Below, piece after piece: positions 9,138 to 20,008 of a stretch of 64,000 bases of DNA. This DNA comes from Pseudomonas sp. LS44 (GTDB taxonomy: Bacteria; Pseudomonadota; Gammaproteobacteria; Pseudomonadales; Pseudomonadaceae). The position numbers and the translations under genes are program-made. The stretch is from assembly GCF_024730785.1 (NCBI RefSeq), contig NZ_CP102830.1, positions 1,550,001-1,614,000 of the forward strand. The letters run 5' to 3'. Position 1 is the first letter of the stretch. Each line of letters opens with the position of its first letter. Under the pieces are notes generated by a model. The model saw only the letters and a program-made list of their open reading frames with translations, was not told the origin of the DNA and did not search any database.

Positions 9138-11297
9138 TCATCGCGCAGCACCGCAGGCCAGCGGCGACTGCGGATCGAGCAGCGAGGTGCGGATGAAATG
9201 CAAATAGCTGAGTACCCGGCGCAACGGTGACATATCGAAATGCGCCGGGCGTTGTTCATCGGTGCTTTGCGCGCTGTGAATGGCATGTTCCACCGCAGCC
9301 AGCGCGCGCTGCCGATTGCTCGCGTCGGGTTGGATGAACAGGCGAATCAGGGCCCGGCCCATGGCACGGATCGCCCGGCGCCACGGCATGGGCTCCGCAT
9401 AGCAAGGCTCATGGGGCAGGCACGCCTGCTCGCGGCGTAGTTCGATGATCGCGTGGCCGATTTCCTGAACCGTGAACATCCAGCCAAGGAGCCGTCGCTG
9501 AGCGTCCGCCCGGCCGACTGCAAGCCCGTAAGCCTGATTGAACACGTCGCGGGTGCCGCTCTCGAAACCGGCGGCCAAACCCGGTAACGGATTGCGGATG
9601 CTATCGACCACGCCCAAGCGCAGTTGCGCTTCCAGGCGCCGCCACAGCCATGGCCGGTTGGGCGGCAGAATCAGCAGGGTGGCGAGGCAGGTCAAACCCA
9701 TGGCGAGAAGCTGCGCGAGGTATTCGTTGATGAATAGATAGGCGTCGTAATGGGTCAGGTTGGCGGGCAGCGACGTCAGCGAAAACCACATCAGTAGGCC
9801 GATTCCGTAGCCATTCCAGTGCGGCCGGGTGAGCAGCCAGGCGCCGATGGCGAAGACCGGGGCGAGTACCCAGCACAGCAAGGGAAAACCATCGAGCAGC
9901 GGCAGAGCGCGGAAGTTCAGCGCGAAACCCAGCGCCGCGCCAGCCAGCGCGCCCACCGTCAATTGCCGGGCTAGCCGCTGCGGATTGGGCGAGACCGAGG
10001 CCAGCGCGCAGCTCAACACGCCGGTCAGCGTGAAGGTGGCGCCGCTGGACCAGGCGCTCTCGATCCAGATCAGGCCGCCGCCCAGCACCATCAATGCGCA
10101 GCGCAAACCGGCGACGGTGGCGGCCAGGGCGTTGGCTTTGGGTGTGAAGCGTTCGGGCCACTGCTCGCGTTCATGCTGATCCGCGGCAAGCGAGGCATGG
10201 GTTTGCGCATAGTTGTGCACGTCGCCGGCAAAGCGGAACAGCAGTTCGGTGAGGGTATCGAAATCCAATTGTTCGGCGCTGCGGGGCTGCGTGGCGAGCA
10301 GCTCCGCGCGGCTTTGCCGGATGCGTTGCATCAGGCTCAGCGTGCCGCTTTCCAACTGACGGGCCAGTTGTGCGGCATCGGTTTCGTTGAGTGGGCGGCC
10401 TTGCCAGGGGGCGAGGAGTTCATTGACCAGCAACAGGCAAGGCATCAGCGTTTCCAGCAGCGTCGCGGCCCGCTGTTCGCGCAGCCGTTCGAGCAACCGA
10501 TAGAGGGCGTGAAAGCGCGTGGTCATGAGCATGAATTCGCTGTTCAGGCGGCCCAGTCGACCGCTGCGCAGGCGCATCTGCGGGTCTTCGAAGGCGCTGC
10601 TGCTGCGTAGACTTTCCAGGCCCACCGCCTCGGCGGCGAAGCGCGCGCTGAGCTGTTCGAAGCGTGGGGCGGTGAGGCTGCCATCCAGACCGGCGCACGC
10701 CAGTCCGGCAAACTCGCCCAGACGATTGTTGATGACCCGGCGCAAGGCCGCGCTGCTGGTTTGCGGCAGGATCAAAGCACTCACCAGGCCGGAGCAGACA
10801 ATCCCCAGACATATTTCCAGCACCCGCCAAAGCGCCTGCATAAAGGCGCCATCTGGATGCAGGGTGGCCGGAATGCCGATGATCGCCGTGGTGTAGCCGG
10901 CGAGTAGGCAGGCATAGGCGCGAAAATCCCGGTAGCGTGCGGCGCCGGCGGTGCACAGGCCCACCCACAAGGCCACGCTGAGCAGGAACAGCACCGGTTC
11001 GTTGGCCAGCAGCGCGATCATCACCAGCGTCGCGCCCAGGCCGACCAGGGTGCCGATGAGGCGGTAGAAGCTCTTCGCCAAGACCTGGCCGCTCTGCACC
11101 TGCATGACGATGAACGCGCTGACCAGCACGGTCCCCGGCTGCGGCAGTTCCAGGCGGTAGGCCAGCCACAGCGCGCCGAAAGCGGTGAGCAGCGCCTTGC
11201 CGATGAACGCCCACACCAACCCGTCGCTCTGCGCCCATTGGGTAAGGGCGCGGCGCAACTCGGCCGTGGTTGGCCAAGCCAGTGATACATCGCTCAT
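9138..11297 (-). CDS. FUSC-family (AaeB/YccS-like) membrane efflux protein
   Basis: A 719-residue membrane protein built as two similar halves, each a cluster of five to six hydrophobic segments (about 30-180 and 390-530) followed by a soluble region, the architecture of fusaric-acid/p-hydroxybenzoate exporters. The motif VGLGATLVMI and the second-half LTGVLSCALASVSPNPQRLARQL are typical of the family. It stands divergent from a LysR regulator at 11499, an arrangement common for aromatic-acid efflux pumps under LysR control. The membrane-fusion partner (AaeA-like) usually found beside such pumps is not present here. Substrate unknown. Confidence 0.85.
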   Translation of the reverse strand: MSDVSLAWPTTAELRRALTQWAQSDGLVWAFIGKALLTAFGALWLAYRLELPQPGTVLVSAFIVMQVQSGQVLAKSFYRLIGTLVGLGATLVMIALLANEPVLFLLSVALWVGLCTAGAARYRDFRAYACLLAGYTTAIIGIPATLHPDGAFMQALWRVLEICLGIVCSGLVSALILPQTSSAALRRVINNRLGEFAGLACAGLDGSLTAPRFEQLSARFAAEAVGLESLRSSSAFEDPQMRLRSGRLGRLNSEFMLMTTRFHALYRLLERLREQRAATLLETLMPCLLLVNELLAPWQGRPLNETDAAQLARQLESGTLSLMQRIRQSRAELLATQPRSAEQLDFDTLTELLFRFAGDVHNYAQTHASLAADQHEREQWPERFTPKANALAATVAGLRCALMVLGGGLIWIESAWSSGATFTLTGVLSCALASVSPNPQRLARQLTVGALAGAALGFALNFRALPLLDGFPLLCWVLAPVFAIGAWLLTRPHWNGYGIGLLMWFSLTSLPANLTHYDAYLFINEYLAQLLAMGLTCLATLLILPPNRPWLWRRLEAQLRLGVVDSIRNPLPGLAAGFESGTRDVFNQAYGLAVGRADAQRRLLGWMFTVQEIGHAIIELRREQACLPHEPCYAEPMPWRRAIRAMGRALIRLFIQPDASNRQRALAAVEHAIHSAQSTDEQRPAHFDMSPLRRVLSYLHFIRTSLLDPQSPLACGAAR

Positions 11298-11498
11298 GGG
11301 GGTTATCCGTTAACGGCTGGCAGGTAGCCACGCTGCGAGCGGGCGTCCCTGATTGGGCGGGGCTGGGGCGGCGATTCTAGGAGGCGTTCAGGCGGAAGAT
11401 AAGCTGACGAATGAGTGATTCATTGTTGTCTGAACAGGCAATAATCAAGCGTTGCGGATATGTGAGAATCCGCGCCTTTGAGGCCCCTGGGGAGCGCG

Positions 11499-12467
11499 AT
11501 GGATCTATTGCACAATATGCGCACGTTCGTGTGCGTCGCCGAGGCTGGCAGTTTCACGGCGGCGGCGCAGCGCATGGACCTGACCACCGCCTACGTATCG
11601 CGCACGGTGGCCAAGCTGGAAATGCGCCTGCATACCCGCTTGCTGCATCGCACCACGCGGCGGGTGGCGCTGACCGAGGCTGGTGAGCGCTATCTGCAGC
11701 GCTGCCAGCACATCCTGCGTTCCATTGAAGTGGCCGAAGCCGAGGCAGGTGAAGCGCAAGCGCTGCCCACCGGCACGCTCAAGGTGCACGCCATGACCGG
11801 CATCGGTCACCACTACCTGATCAAGGCCATCGCCAGTTATCAGGAGAGTTATCCGGAGGTCAGTTTCGACTTGAGTCTGACCAATCGCACCATCGATATC
11901 CTCGACCAGGGCTTCGATGTGTCCGTGGTGATCGCCGCCGAGCTGCCGGACTCCGGCTTCGTCTCCAAATCCCTCGGTCAGACCTTCAGCGTGCTCTGCG
12001 CGTCGCCCGACTACCTGCTCAAGCACGGCGCGCCCAGCACTCCGGCGCAGCTCAACGAGCATCGTTGCCTGCGCCTGGTCAACGCGGCGATGTCGCTGGA
12101 CAAGTGGCTGTTCAGCGGGCCGCAGGGCGAAGAGCTGGTGACCATTCGCAAGACGCCGTTTCAGGTCAACACCGCCGATGCGATGACCGAGGGCGTGCGC
12201 GCCGGCATGGGCATCGGCGCGCTGCCGATCTATACGGCGACCAGCGGCCTGCGCGATGGCAGCCTGGTCCGCGTGCTGCCGGGCTACAGCCTCAACCACC
12301 TCACCGTGTTCGCGCTGTATGCCTCGCGGCAATACCTGGACGCCAAGATCCGCACCTGGGTCGACTTCCTACGCAAAGCGATGCCCGACTTGCTGGCCGC
12401 CGACGAGCGCTGCATCACCGAATTCAGCGGCTTGTCGCACACCGCTATCGCCAATAAATTGCGCTAG
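11499..12467 (+). CDS. LysR-family regulator with a TyrR-like C-terminal tail
   Basis: From the ATG at 11499 (GGGAG 7 nt upstream) the protein is 322 residues. Residues 1-60 hold the LysR winged HTH (FVCVAEAGSFTAAAQRMDLTTAYVSRTVAKLE), followed by a substrate-binding domain. The last residues, LSHTAIANKLR, are not LysR-like: they match the DNA-recognition helix of TyrR/PhhR, and at the DNA level 12433-12483 matches 44 of 51 positions of the phhR 3' end (8495-8545), with the match continuing past the LysR stop. The gene seems to have gained its 3' end from a phhR-like copy. It likely regulates the divergent FUSC efflux gene. Confidence 0.88.
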   Translation: MDLLHNMRTFVCVAEAGSFTAAAQRMDLTTAYVSRTVAKLEMRLHTRLLHRTTRRVALTEAGERYLQRCQHILRSIEVAEAEAGEAQALPTGTLKVHAMTGIGHHYLIKAIASYQESYPEVSFDLSLTNRTIDILDQGFDVSVVIAAELPDSGFVSKSLGQTFSVLCASPDYLLKHGAPSTPAQLNEHRCLRLVNAAMSLDKWLFSGPQGEELVTIRKTPFQVNTADAMTEGVRAGMGIGALPIYTATSGLRDGSLVRVLPGYSLNHLTVFALYASRQYLDAKIRTWVDFLRKAMPDLLAADERCITEFSGLSHTAIANKLR

Positions 12468-12488
12468 CACGGGTTGGGCAAGGAGTAG
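12433..12488 (+). pseudogene. Remnant of a phhR/tyrR 3' end fused to the LysR gene
   Basis: Codons read SHTAIANKLR, then TAG where phhR has CAG (Gln), then HGLGKE and a second TAG. phhR reads SHTTIANKLRQYGVGKGE in the same register. A single C-to-T change would explain the stop that now ends the LysR gene. This supports a partial duplication or recombination of phhR-type sequence rather than chance similarity. Confidence 0.65.
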
Positions 12489-12565
12489 CGGGGAGGTGTT
12501 GCGCTGCGTATTCGCCGCTAGTAGTGTCGCTCCCGCCACGCAATTGAGCCGCAGCAAGGATTGCC

Positions 12566-13642
12566 ATGCCCACCCTAAACCGCAGTGATGCCCAGCAACG
12601 CGCCGATGATATCGGTGTGTTCAACCGTGAGCTGGCCCGTCTCGAGACGGAGCAGGTGTTGCAACTGACGCCGGCACAGCACGCCAGCCTGCGCTGCCAT
12701 CAGCAGCAGTTGCTCAGCAGCTACCTGGCCGCTTTCGATATCGATCACAGCCTGCAGGCCCGGCAGCTTTCGCTGGGCATGCGGATCGCCTCTTTCCTCG
12801 GCGCGTTGGCGCTGGCGGCGAGCGTGTTCTTTTTGTTCTATCAGTTCTGGGGCTTGTTCGGCGAATTCAGTCAGGTGGCGATTCTGCTGAGCGCCAGCCT
12901 CGTCTCGTTCGGCCTGACGCTGTGGGTGCAGCGCCGCGACAGCTCGGGCTATTTCAGCAAGCTGGCGGCACTGGTGGCGTTCACCTGTTTTGTTTTGAAT
13001 ATCGTCATGCTCGGGCAGATCTTCACTATCACCCCTTCGGACAAAGCGCTGCTGCCTTGGGCCGTTTACGCGCTGTTGTTGGCCTATGCCTGCGGGGCGC
13101 GGTTGCTGCTGGCGGCGGGGATTATCTGCTTGCTGGCGTTTATCGCCGCCCGTGTCGGTATTTGGAATGGCATCTACTGGCTGGGCTTTGGTCAGCGTCC
13201 GGAGAACTTCATTCCGGCGGCTTTGTTGATCTTCGCGGTGCCGCTGCTGATCGATCAGCGCCGCTTCGACGGTTTCAGCGTGATCTACCGGGTGTTCGCG
13301 CTGCTGGCGTTGTTCTTGCCGGTGCTGCTGTTGGCGCACTGGGGTGAGGGCAGCTACTTCGATTACCCCTCCAGCCATATCGAAAGCGCTTATCAGTTGC
13401 TGGGTTTCATGTTGGCGGCTGCGGTGATTTGGCTCGGCGTACGCCGTGAGTGGCCGGATGTGGTGAATACCGGGCTGACGTTCTTTGTGATCTTCCTCTA
13501 CACCAAGATGTTCGACTGGTGGTGGGAGAACATGCCCAAATACTTGTTCTTCCTGGTGCTGGGGTTGAGCGCGGTAATGATTCTGCTAGTGCTGCGCCGT
13601 TTGCGCAGTCGCCATGGCCTGCTTGCCGGAGGTGTGCGATGA
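12566..13642 (+). CDS. DUF2157 multi-pass membrane protein
   Basis: A 358-residue protein with a soluble N-terminus (1-70, Gln-rich, LETEQVLQLTPAQHASL) and about ten hydrophobic segments from residue 75 to the end (for example ASFLGALALAASVFFLF and YFSKLAALVAFTCFVLNIVML). This is the layout of DUF2157 proteins. GCAAGG precedes the ATG. Its last codons overlap the next gene by 4 nt (ATGA), so the two are a translational unit; families of this type are usually found with a DUF4401/DUF4824-type partner. Function unknown, location inner membrane. Confidence 0.75.
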   Translation: MPTLNRSDAQQRADDIGVFNRELARLETEQVLQLTPAQHASLRCHQQQLLSSYLAAFDIDHSLQARQLSLGMRIASFLGALALAASVFFLFYQFWGLFGEFSQVAILLSASLVSFGLTLWVQRRDSSGYFSKLAALVAFTCFVLNIVMLGQIFTITPSDKALLPWAVYALLLAYACGARLLLAAGIICLLAFIAARVGIWNGIYWLGFGQRPENFIPAALLIFAVPLLIDQRRFDGFSVIYRVFALLALFLPVLLLAHWGEGSYFDYPSSHIESAYQLLGFMLAAAVIWLGVRREWPDVVNTGLTFFVIFLYTKMFDWWWENMPKYLFFLVLGLSAVMILLVLRRLRSRHGLLAGGVR

Positions 13643-14493
13643 ACTGGAGTCGCAGTCATTATCTACTTGCCGGCCTCGGCCTGATCGGTCTGGTCAACGC
13701 CATTGCCCTGGCTGGGGTTTACTGGAATCGCCAGGAGCCTGCCGACAGTCGCCTGCAGCTGTCCAAGCGCGAACTGGACACCAGCTATTTCTCCTGGCGC
13801 AAGGAGAACAGCAGCGTCGCCCTGCGCCTGGCTTACCGCTGGCCCAGTCGCGGCGAGGATAACGGCTACTACCCGCCGATCAGTGCCGAGAAGATGGCGG
13901 AGTTGGGCTTCAGCGTGCCCAGTGAGGTGAACGAAGACAGCGTGCGCCGTTATCGCCATCAACTGGACCGCGATGCGCTGCTGGTACTGGAACTCGACGG
14001 GCCGGCCTATCAACGCGAGCTGGAGCTGGTTCGGGCGGAGTACGCCGAGGCCCAGCGTTTGCACAGCTTGGCCCCGGATAACCAGAATGCGAAGGATGCC
14101 GCCGAGCACGCGCACGATGCCCTGCTGCGTGAGCAGCAGATTGCCAGTCGCTTGCTGGTGGTCGATGTCGGCCTGGACCGGCAGGCTCTGCGCACGCGTT
14201 ATCCCGACCGGCTGCGTTACGCCATCGTGCGTGGCAGCGTACGGGTGTATGCCAATCGGCAGTTGTCGGAGTGGCCGGGCGAAGGCGAGGACTCGCGTTC
14301 CGAAGGCCAGCGCTGGGTCTGGCAGCTCGGCGGCTCGGCAGATACCCCGGGCGTGCAGAGCATTAACCTGCCGCAGCGTGGTCAGCAGACCGGCCTGGAC
14401 TACGCGAGTACCGACAAGCTGTTCAGCGCCGAAATTACCTTTGGCCGGCGGCTGGAACCCTGGGTTACCCAGTTGCAGGCGCGACAACCTTAG
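13639..14493 (+). CDS. DUF4824-like membrane-anchored protein
   Basis: A 284-residue protein starting at the ATG that overlaps the DUF2157 stop (13639). One N-terminal membrane anchor (HYLLAGLGLIGLVNAIALAGVYW) is followed by a soluble domain with the GDYXXLXY-like SKRELDTSYFSWRKENSS block and a Leu/Arg-rich C-terminal half. It resembles DUF4824 proteins encoded next to DUF2157 membrane proteins. The soluble part probably faces the periplasm. No enzymatic motif is visible; role unknown. Confidence 0.68.
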   Translation: MNWSRSHYLLAGLGLIGLVNAIALAGVYWNRQEPADSRLQLSKRELDTSYFSWRKENSSVALRLAYRWPSRGEDNGYYPPISAEKMAELGFSVPSEVNEDSVRRYRHQLDRDALLVLELDGPAYQRELELVRAEYAEAQRLHSLAPDNQNAKDAAEHAHDALLREQQIASRLLVVDVGLDRQALRTRYPDRLRYAIVRGSVRVYANRQLSEWPGEGEDSRSEGQRWVWQLGGSADTPGVQSINLPQRGQQTGLDYASTDKLFSAEITFGRRLEPWVTQLQARQP

Positions 14494-14627
14494 GCCAATA
14501 GCGTTTCACGCACCTACGACCTTGGTTGAATGGTCGGCCGGCGCTGCCAGGCGTACAACATGGCTCATTCAACTCCTGCGTTGGTTTTGAAGTAGTTGAT
14601 CGCATTCCACTCTCCGGAATGATTTGG

Positions 14628-14654
14628 GCGGCCGCCAAGGCCGCTTTTTTTTTT
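14628..14654 (+). terminator. Rho-independent terminator
   Basis: GCGGCC (14628-14633), 5-nt loop, GGCCGC (14639-14644), then ten T residues. It lies 135 nt past the DUF4824 stop and ends the DUF2157/DUF4824 transcript. The rest of the 390-bp gap before acsA holds only the REP pair at 14680-14748. Confidence 0.85.
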
Positions 14655-14679
14655 GCCTGCGAAAAAGCCCCCACGGCAT

Positions 14680-14748
14680 GTAGGAGCGAATTCATTCGCG
14701 AAAGGATTGGGCCGGTTTATCGAGCCTTCGCGGATAAATCCGCTCCTG
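14680..14748. repeat. REP inverted pair (family C)
   Basis: GTAGGAGCGAATTCATTCGCG on the left and CGCGGATAAATCCGCTCCT on the right, the same two arm types as at 5767-5844 but in swapped order. It lies between the terminator at 14628 and acsA. Confidence 0.7.
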
Positions 14749-14883
14749 CAAAACGCACAGTCCAGGCAGGGCGGTACAAAACCGGTCGCCTAGGGCGGTA
14801 AGACGATGGTCGAATTGTTGGTGAAAGCAGGGGTGGTACAAATGTCCGCACTCACAAGAACAACTGTCACCGAGGTCTAACCC

Positions 14884-16839
<1,956 letters not shown>

Positions 16840-16855
16840 CCGGCGCCTGTTGACG

Positions 16856-16888
16856 ACGCCCCGTCCGGCCACAAGCTGGGCGGGGCGT
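16856..16888 (+). terminator. acsA terminator hairpin
   Basis: ACGCCCCGTCC (16856-16866) pairs with GGGCGGGGCGT (16878-16888) with one mismatch, followed by TGTTCTTT. It starts 17 nt after the acsA stop. Confidence 0.65.
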
Positions 16889-16944
16889 TGTTCTTTCCGG
16901 CCGAAGCATCTGCGTAGGATGGGGCGGACCGCGCAGCAAGCGTT

Positions 16945-17003
16945 GTAGCCCGGATGCAATCCGGGAGGCCGGGCGGATGTCCCCCGGATTACATCCGGGC
17001 TAC
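16945..17003. repeat. REP-like hairpin, family B
   Basis: GTAGCCCGGATGCAATCCGGG (16945-16965) pairs with CCCGGATTACATCCGGGCTAC ending at 17003. Same left arm as the element at 4710-4770. Confidence 0.7.
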
Positions 17004-17020
17004 GGGCAGCCGTACAGCCG

Positions 17021-17112
17021 GTAGGATGGGTTGGGGCGCGTAGTCTGAGCTTGCGATACCCATGTAGGGGCGAGGGTGATGGGTATTGCTTCGCTCAACC
17101 CATCCGAGCTAC
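17021..17112. repeat. REP-like inverted pair, family A
   Basis: GTAGGATGGGTTGGGGC...GCGATACCCAT and GATGGGTATTGCTTCGCTCAACCCATC form an inverted pair related to 4576-4676. It is part of the 688-bp gap between acsA and aotJ, in which I see no gene. Confidence 0.6.
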
Positions 17113-17344
17113 GGAGCTGCCGAAGCGCGGGGTAACACCATCCCAAGCACAGCAATGGGGCATACGGGAACGTTATCGGTGCTGGAAAGCACGGCGTCCT
17201 GTGATCGGTCCCATTAAAGCGGGCCGGCGGGCATGCGGTTCGAATATTGCTTCACTCATTGGTTCGCAATTCTTCCCTGTTTCGGCACTTTCCTGCCGGA
17301 CTGTCAAGGCCTCGCGCCCGCACACCAGTGCTTCTGTAATTAGT

Positions 17345-17360
17345 TGTCGCATTGAGGAAA
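17345..17360 (+). promoter_or_regulatory. Candidate ArgR half-site upstream of aotJ
   Basis: TGTCGC-N8-AA at 17345-17360 matches the half-site consensus reported for Pseudomonas ArgR. A weaker TGTCG lies 29 bp downstream (about 17378). The position, about 170 bp before aotJ, fits an ArgR-activated promoter for the aot operon with a long leader. Confidence 0.5.
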
Positions 17361-17527
17361 TTTCGGCTCAGGGGCTGTCGTTAGAATGCCGCTCACTCAG
17401 CCGGAACCCTTTGCAGTCCGCTTCTTATCCTGCAAATCCGCCGCTGCTTTCTACAATTCATGCACGGGCCGAGCGAAGTCGTCGGTTGCCGGCCGCACGC
17501 CCTAGCTAATTCGCAGGAGTCAGAAAA

Positions 17528-18307
17528 ATGAAGAAGATTGCACTTCTCGGCGCAGTGGCGCTTTCCGTCCTCTCGGTATTCGCCATCGCGGACGATGCCA
17601 AACCCCTGCGTATCGGTATTGAGGCGGCCTACCCACCGTTCGCTTCCAAGGCGCCGGACGGCAGCATCGTCGGCTTTGACTACGACATCGGCAACGCGCT
17701 GTGCGAAGAGATGAAGGTCAAGTGCAAATGGATCGAGCAGGAGTTCGATGGCCTGATCCCGGCGCTGAAAGTCCGCAAGTTCGACGCCATCCTGTCTTCC
17801 ATGTCGATCACCGACGAGCGCAAACGCTCGGTCGATTTCACCGGCAAGTACTACGCCACCCCGGCCAAGCTGGCGATGAAAGCCGGCAGCACCATGAACG
17901 ACCCGGCCACCGACCTGAAAGGCAAGAAGATCGGCGTGCAGCGCTCCTCGGTGTATGACCGTTACGCCACCGACATCTTCGCCCCGGCCGGCGCCGAGAT
18001 CGTGCGCTACACCTCGCAGAACGAAGTGTTCCTCGACCTGGCTTCCGGTCGCCTCGACGGCACCATCGCCGACTCGGTGAACATCGACGACGGTTTCCTG
18101 AAAACCGCCGCTGGCAAGGGCTTCGTCTTCGTCGGTCCGGACTTCACCGACGAGAAATACTTCGGCGAAGGCCAGGGCATCGCCGTGCGCAAGGGCGACA
18201 AGGCGCTGCAAGAGAAGATCAGCGCCGCCATCCTGGCGATCCGTGCTAACGGCAAGTACAAGGCGATCCAGGACAAGTACTTCAGCTTCGACGTCTACGG
18301 CAAGTAA
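17528..18307 (+). CDS. aotJ: Arginine/ornithine ABC transporter binding protein
   Basis: A 259-residue periplasmic solute-binding protein of family 3. Residues 1-21 form the signal peptide (KKIALLGAVALSVLSVFAIA). The mature start LRIGIEAAYPPFASKAPDG, the GFDYDIGNALCEEM motif and SMSITDERKRSVDFTGKYY are the classic amino-acid binding signatures. A strong GCAGGAG precedes the ATG. It begins the aotJQMP-argR cluster; however a 284-bp gap with a hairpin and a MITE-like element separates it from aotQ, which may let the binding protein be made in excess. Confidence 0.94.
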   Translation: MKKIALLGAVALSVLSVFAIADDAKPLRIGIEAAYPPFASKAPDGSIVGFDYDIGNALCEEMKVKCKWIEQEFDGLIPALKVRKFDAILSSMSITDERKRSVDFTGKYYATPAKLAMKAGSTMNDPATDLKGKKIGVQRSSVYDRYATDIFAPAGAEIVRYTSQNEVFLDLASGRLDGTIADSVNIDDGFLKTAAGKGFVFVGPDFTDEKYFGEGQGIAVRKGDKALQEKISAAILAIRANGKYKAIQDKYFSFDVYGK

Positions 18308-18319
18308 GCCGCGCAACGT

Positions 18320-18341
18320 CCTCTCCCATGCATGGGGGAGG
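18320..18341 (+). terminator. Hairpin after aotJ
   Basis: CCTCTCCC-ATGCAT-GGGGGAGG starts 13 nt past the aotJ stop. There is no T-tract, so it is more likely an mRNA-stabilising or attenuating hairpin than a strict terminator. Confidence 0.4.
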
Positions 18342-18361
18342 GCAGAGAGGGTAGCCCGGCC

Positions 18362-18513
18362 GGCTAACAGGCCGTTGAAGAATGTAGGCGAGGCAGCCGA
18401 GACAAGGCAAAAACGGCCGAAAAAGCGCAGTTTACGTGTTGTAAATGAGCATTTTGAGGCCGTTTTTAACGCCGTATCGGCAACGTAGGTAGTTTTTCAA
18501 CGGCCTGCTAGCC
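18362..18513. mobile_element. 152-bp MITE-like element between aotJ and aotQ
   Basis: The ends GGCTAACAGGCCGTTGAA (18362-18379) and its inverted copy ending at 18513 match at 17 of 18 positions. The inside holds a second pair of inverted blocks (AACGGCC...GGCCGTTTTTA). It has no coding capacity. A degenerate copy in reverse orientation lies at about 28741-28880 between the 96-residue gene and aruE. This fits a non-autonomous miniature element or a long REP-type hairpin inserted inside the arginine transport operon. Confidence 0.6.
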
Positions 18514-18591
18514 CTCTTCGCCGGCTCCACTCCCATAGGCGGGGATGGCGCAAAATCCCGCCCGGCACCAGGCTCTTCCGAGGATTGATTA

Positions 18592-19281
18592 ATGCTTCAC
18601 GGCTACGGCTCGACCATTCTCGACGGTGCCTGGCTCACCCTGTTGCTGGCTCTGTCGTCGATGGCTATGGCGATTGTGCTCGGCTTGCTCGGCGCGGCCT
18701 TTCGGTTGTCGCCGATCAGATGGCTGGCGCTGCTCGGCGAAACCTATGCCACGGTGATTCGCGGGATTCCCGATCTGGTGCTGATCCTGCTGATCTTTTA
18801 CGGCGGTCAGGACATCCTCAACCGCGTGGCGCCGCTGCTCGGTTACGAGGATTACATCGACATCAACCCGTTCGCCGCCGGCGTATTCACCTTGGGCTTC
18901 ATCTTCGGTGCGTACCTCTCGGAGACCTTTCGTGGTGCCTTCATGGCGATCCCCAAGGGCCAGGCTGAAGCGGGCGCCGCGTATGGCATGAGTGGCATGC
19001 AGGTGTTCTTCCGCGTCCTCGTGCCGCAGATGATCCGCCTGGCGATTCCCGGCTTCACCAATAACTGGCTGGTGCTGACCAAGGCCACCGCGCTGATTTC
19101 CGTGGTCGGGCTGCAGGACATGATGTTCAAAGCCAAGAATGCCGCCGACGCCACGCACGAGCCGTTCACCTTCTTTCTTGCCGTGGCCGCGCTGTATCTG
19201 GTCCTGACCAGTGTCTCGCTGCTCGCCCTGCGCGCGCTCGAGAAGCGCTATTCGGCCGGCATCAAAGTCGCCGAATTCTGA
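18592..19281 (+). CDS. aotQ: Arginine/ornithine ABC transporter permease
   Basis: A 229-residue HisQ-type permease with about five membrane segments and the EAA coupling motif EAGAAYGMSGMQVFFRVLVPQMIRLAIPG (split between residues 123-151; the invariant Glu-Ala and Gly are present). It pairs with AotM to form the channel. GAGGATTG precedes the ATG. Followed after 13 bp by aotM. Confidence 0.94.
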   Translation: MLHGYGSTILDGAWLTLLLALSSMAMAIVLGLLGAAFRLSPIRWLALLGETYATVIRGIPDLVLILLIFYGGQDILNRVAPLLGYEDYIDINPFAAGVFTLGFIFGAYLSETFRGAFMAIPKGQAEAGAAYGMSGMQVFFRVLVPQMIRLAIPGFTNNWLVLTKATALISVVGLQDMMFKAKNAADATHEPFTFFLAVAALYLVLTSVSLLALRALEKRYSAGIKVAEF

Positions 19282-19294
19282 CCGGAGAACCCGC

Positions 19295-19993
19295 ATGATT
19301 TTCGATTTCTCCGTGATCTGGGACAGCCTGCCGTTGTACTTCGGCGGCGTGCTGGTGACCCTCAAACTGCTGCTGATTTCCCTGGCCATCGGCCTGCTCG
19401 CCGCCTTGCCCTTGGCGCTGATGCGGGTGTCCAAGCGGCCGGCGATCAATTTCCCGGCCTGGCTGTACACCTATGTGATTCGCGGCACGCCGATGCTGGT
19501 GCAGCTATTCCTCATCTATTACGGCCTGGCGCAATTCCCGGCGGTGCGTGAGAGCTGGCTGTGGCCGTATCTGTCCGACGCGACGTTCTGCGCGTGCCTG
19601 GCGTTCGCCATCAACACCAGCGCCTACACCGCGGAAATCCTCGCCGGCAGCATCAAGGCCACGCCGTATGGCGAGATCGAGGCGGCCAAGTCGGTGGGGA
19701 TGTCGCGCTTCAAGCTGTACCGCCGCATCCTCCTGCCCTCGGCGCTGCGCCGGGCGCTGCCGCAGTACAGCAACGAAGTGATCATGATGCTGCACACCAC
19801 CAGCCTGGCGTCGATCGTCACCCTGATCGACATCACTGGCGCGGCGCGCACGGTCAACTCGCAGTTCTATTTGCCGTTCGAAGCGTTCATCACCGCCGGG
19901 GCCTTTTACCTCTGCCTGACTTTTATCCTGGTGCGCCTGTTCAAGCTGGCCGAGCGCCGTTGGCTGGCCTATCTGGCCCCCCGCAAGCACTGA
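19295..19993 (+). CDS. aotM: Arginine/ornithine ABC transporter permease
   Basis: A 232-residue HisM-type permease. The ATG at 19295 is chosen over an upstream frame because GGAG lies 8 nt before it and the product then starts with the typical MIFDFSVIWDSLP. The EAA loop (GEIEAAKSVGMSRFKLYRRI, near residues 125-144) and the IRGTPMLVQLFLIYYG motif are conserved in polar amino-acid permeases. It forms the channel with AotQ. Confidence 0.94.
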   Translation: MIFDFSVIWDSLPLYFGGVLVTLKLLLISLAIGLLAALPLALMRVSKRPAINFPAWLYTYVIRGTPMLVQLFLIYYGLAQFPAVRESWLWPYLSDATFCACLAFAINTSAYTAEILAGSIKATPYGEIEAAKSVGMSRFKLYRRILLPSALRRALPQYSNEVIMMLHTTSLASIVTLIDITGAARTVNSQFYLPFEAFITAGAFYLCLTFILVRLFKLAERRWLAYLAPRKH

Positions 19994-20008
19994 GCGAGAG
20001 CTGATTCC

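Noticed and set aside
17051-17509. A 152-codon plus-strand frame before aotJ
   Set aside because: It runs through a REP-like repeat and the ArgR-type site and has no family features.
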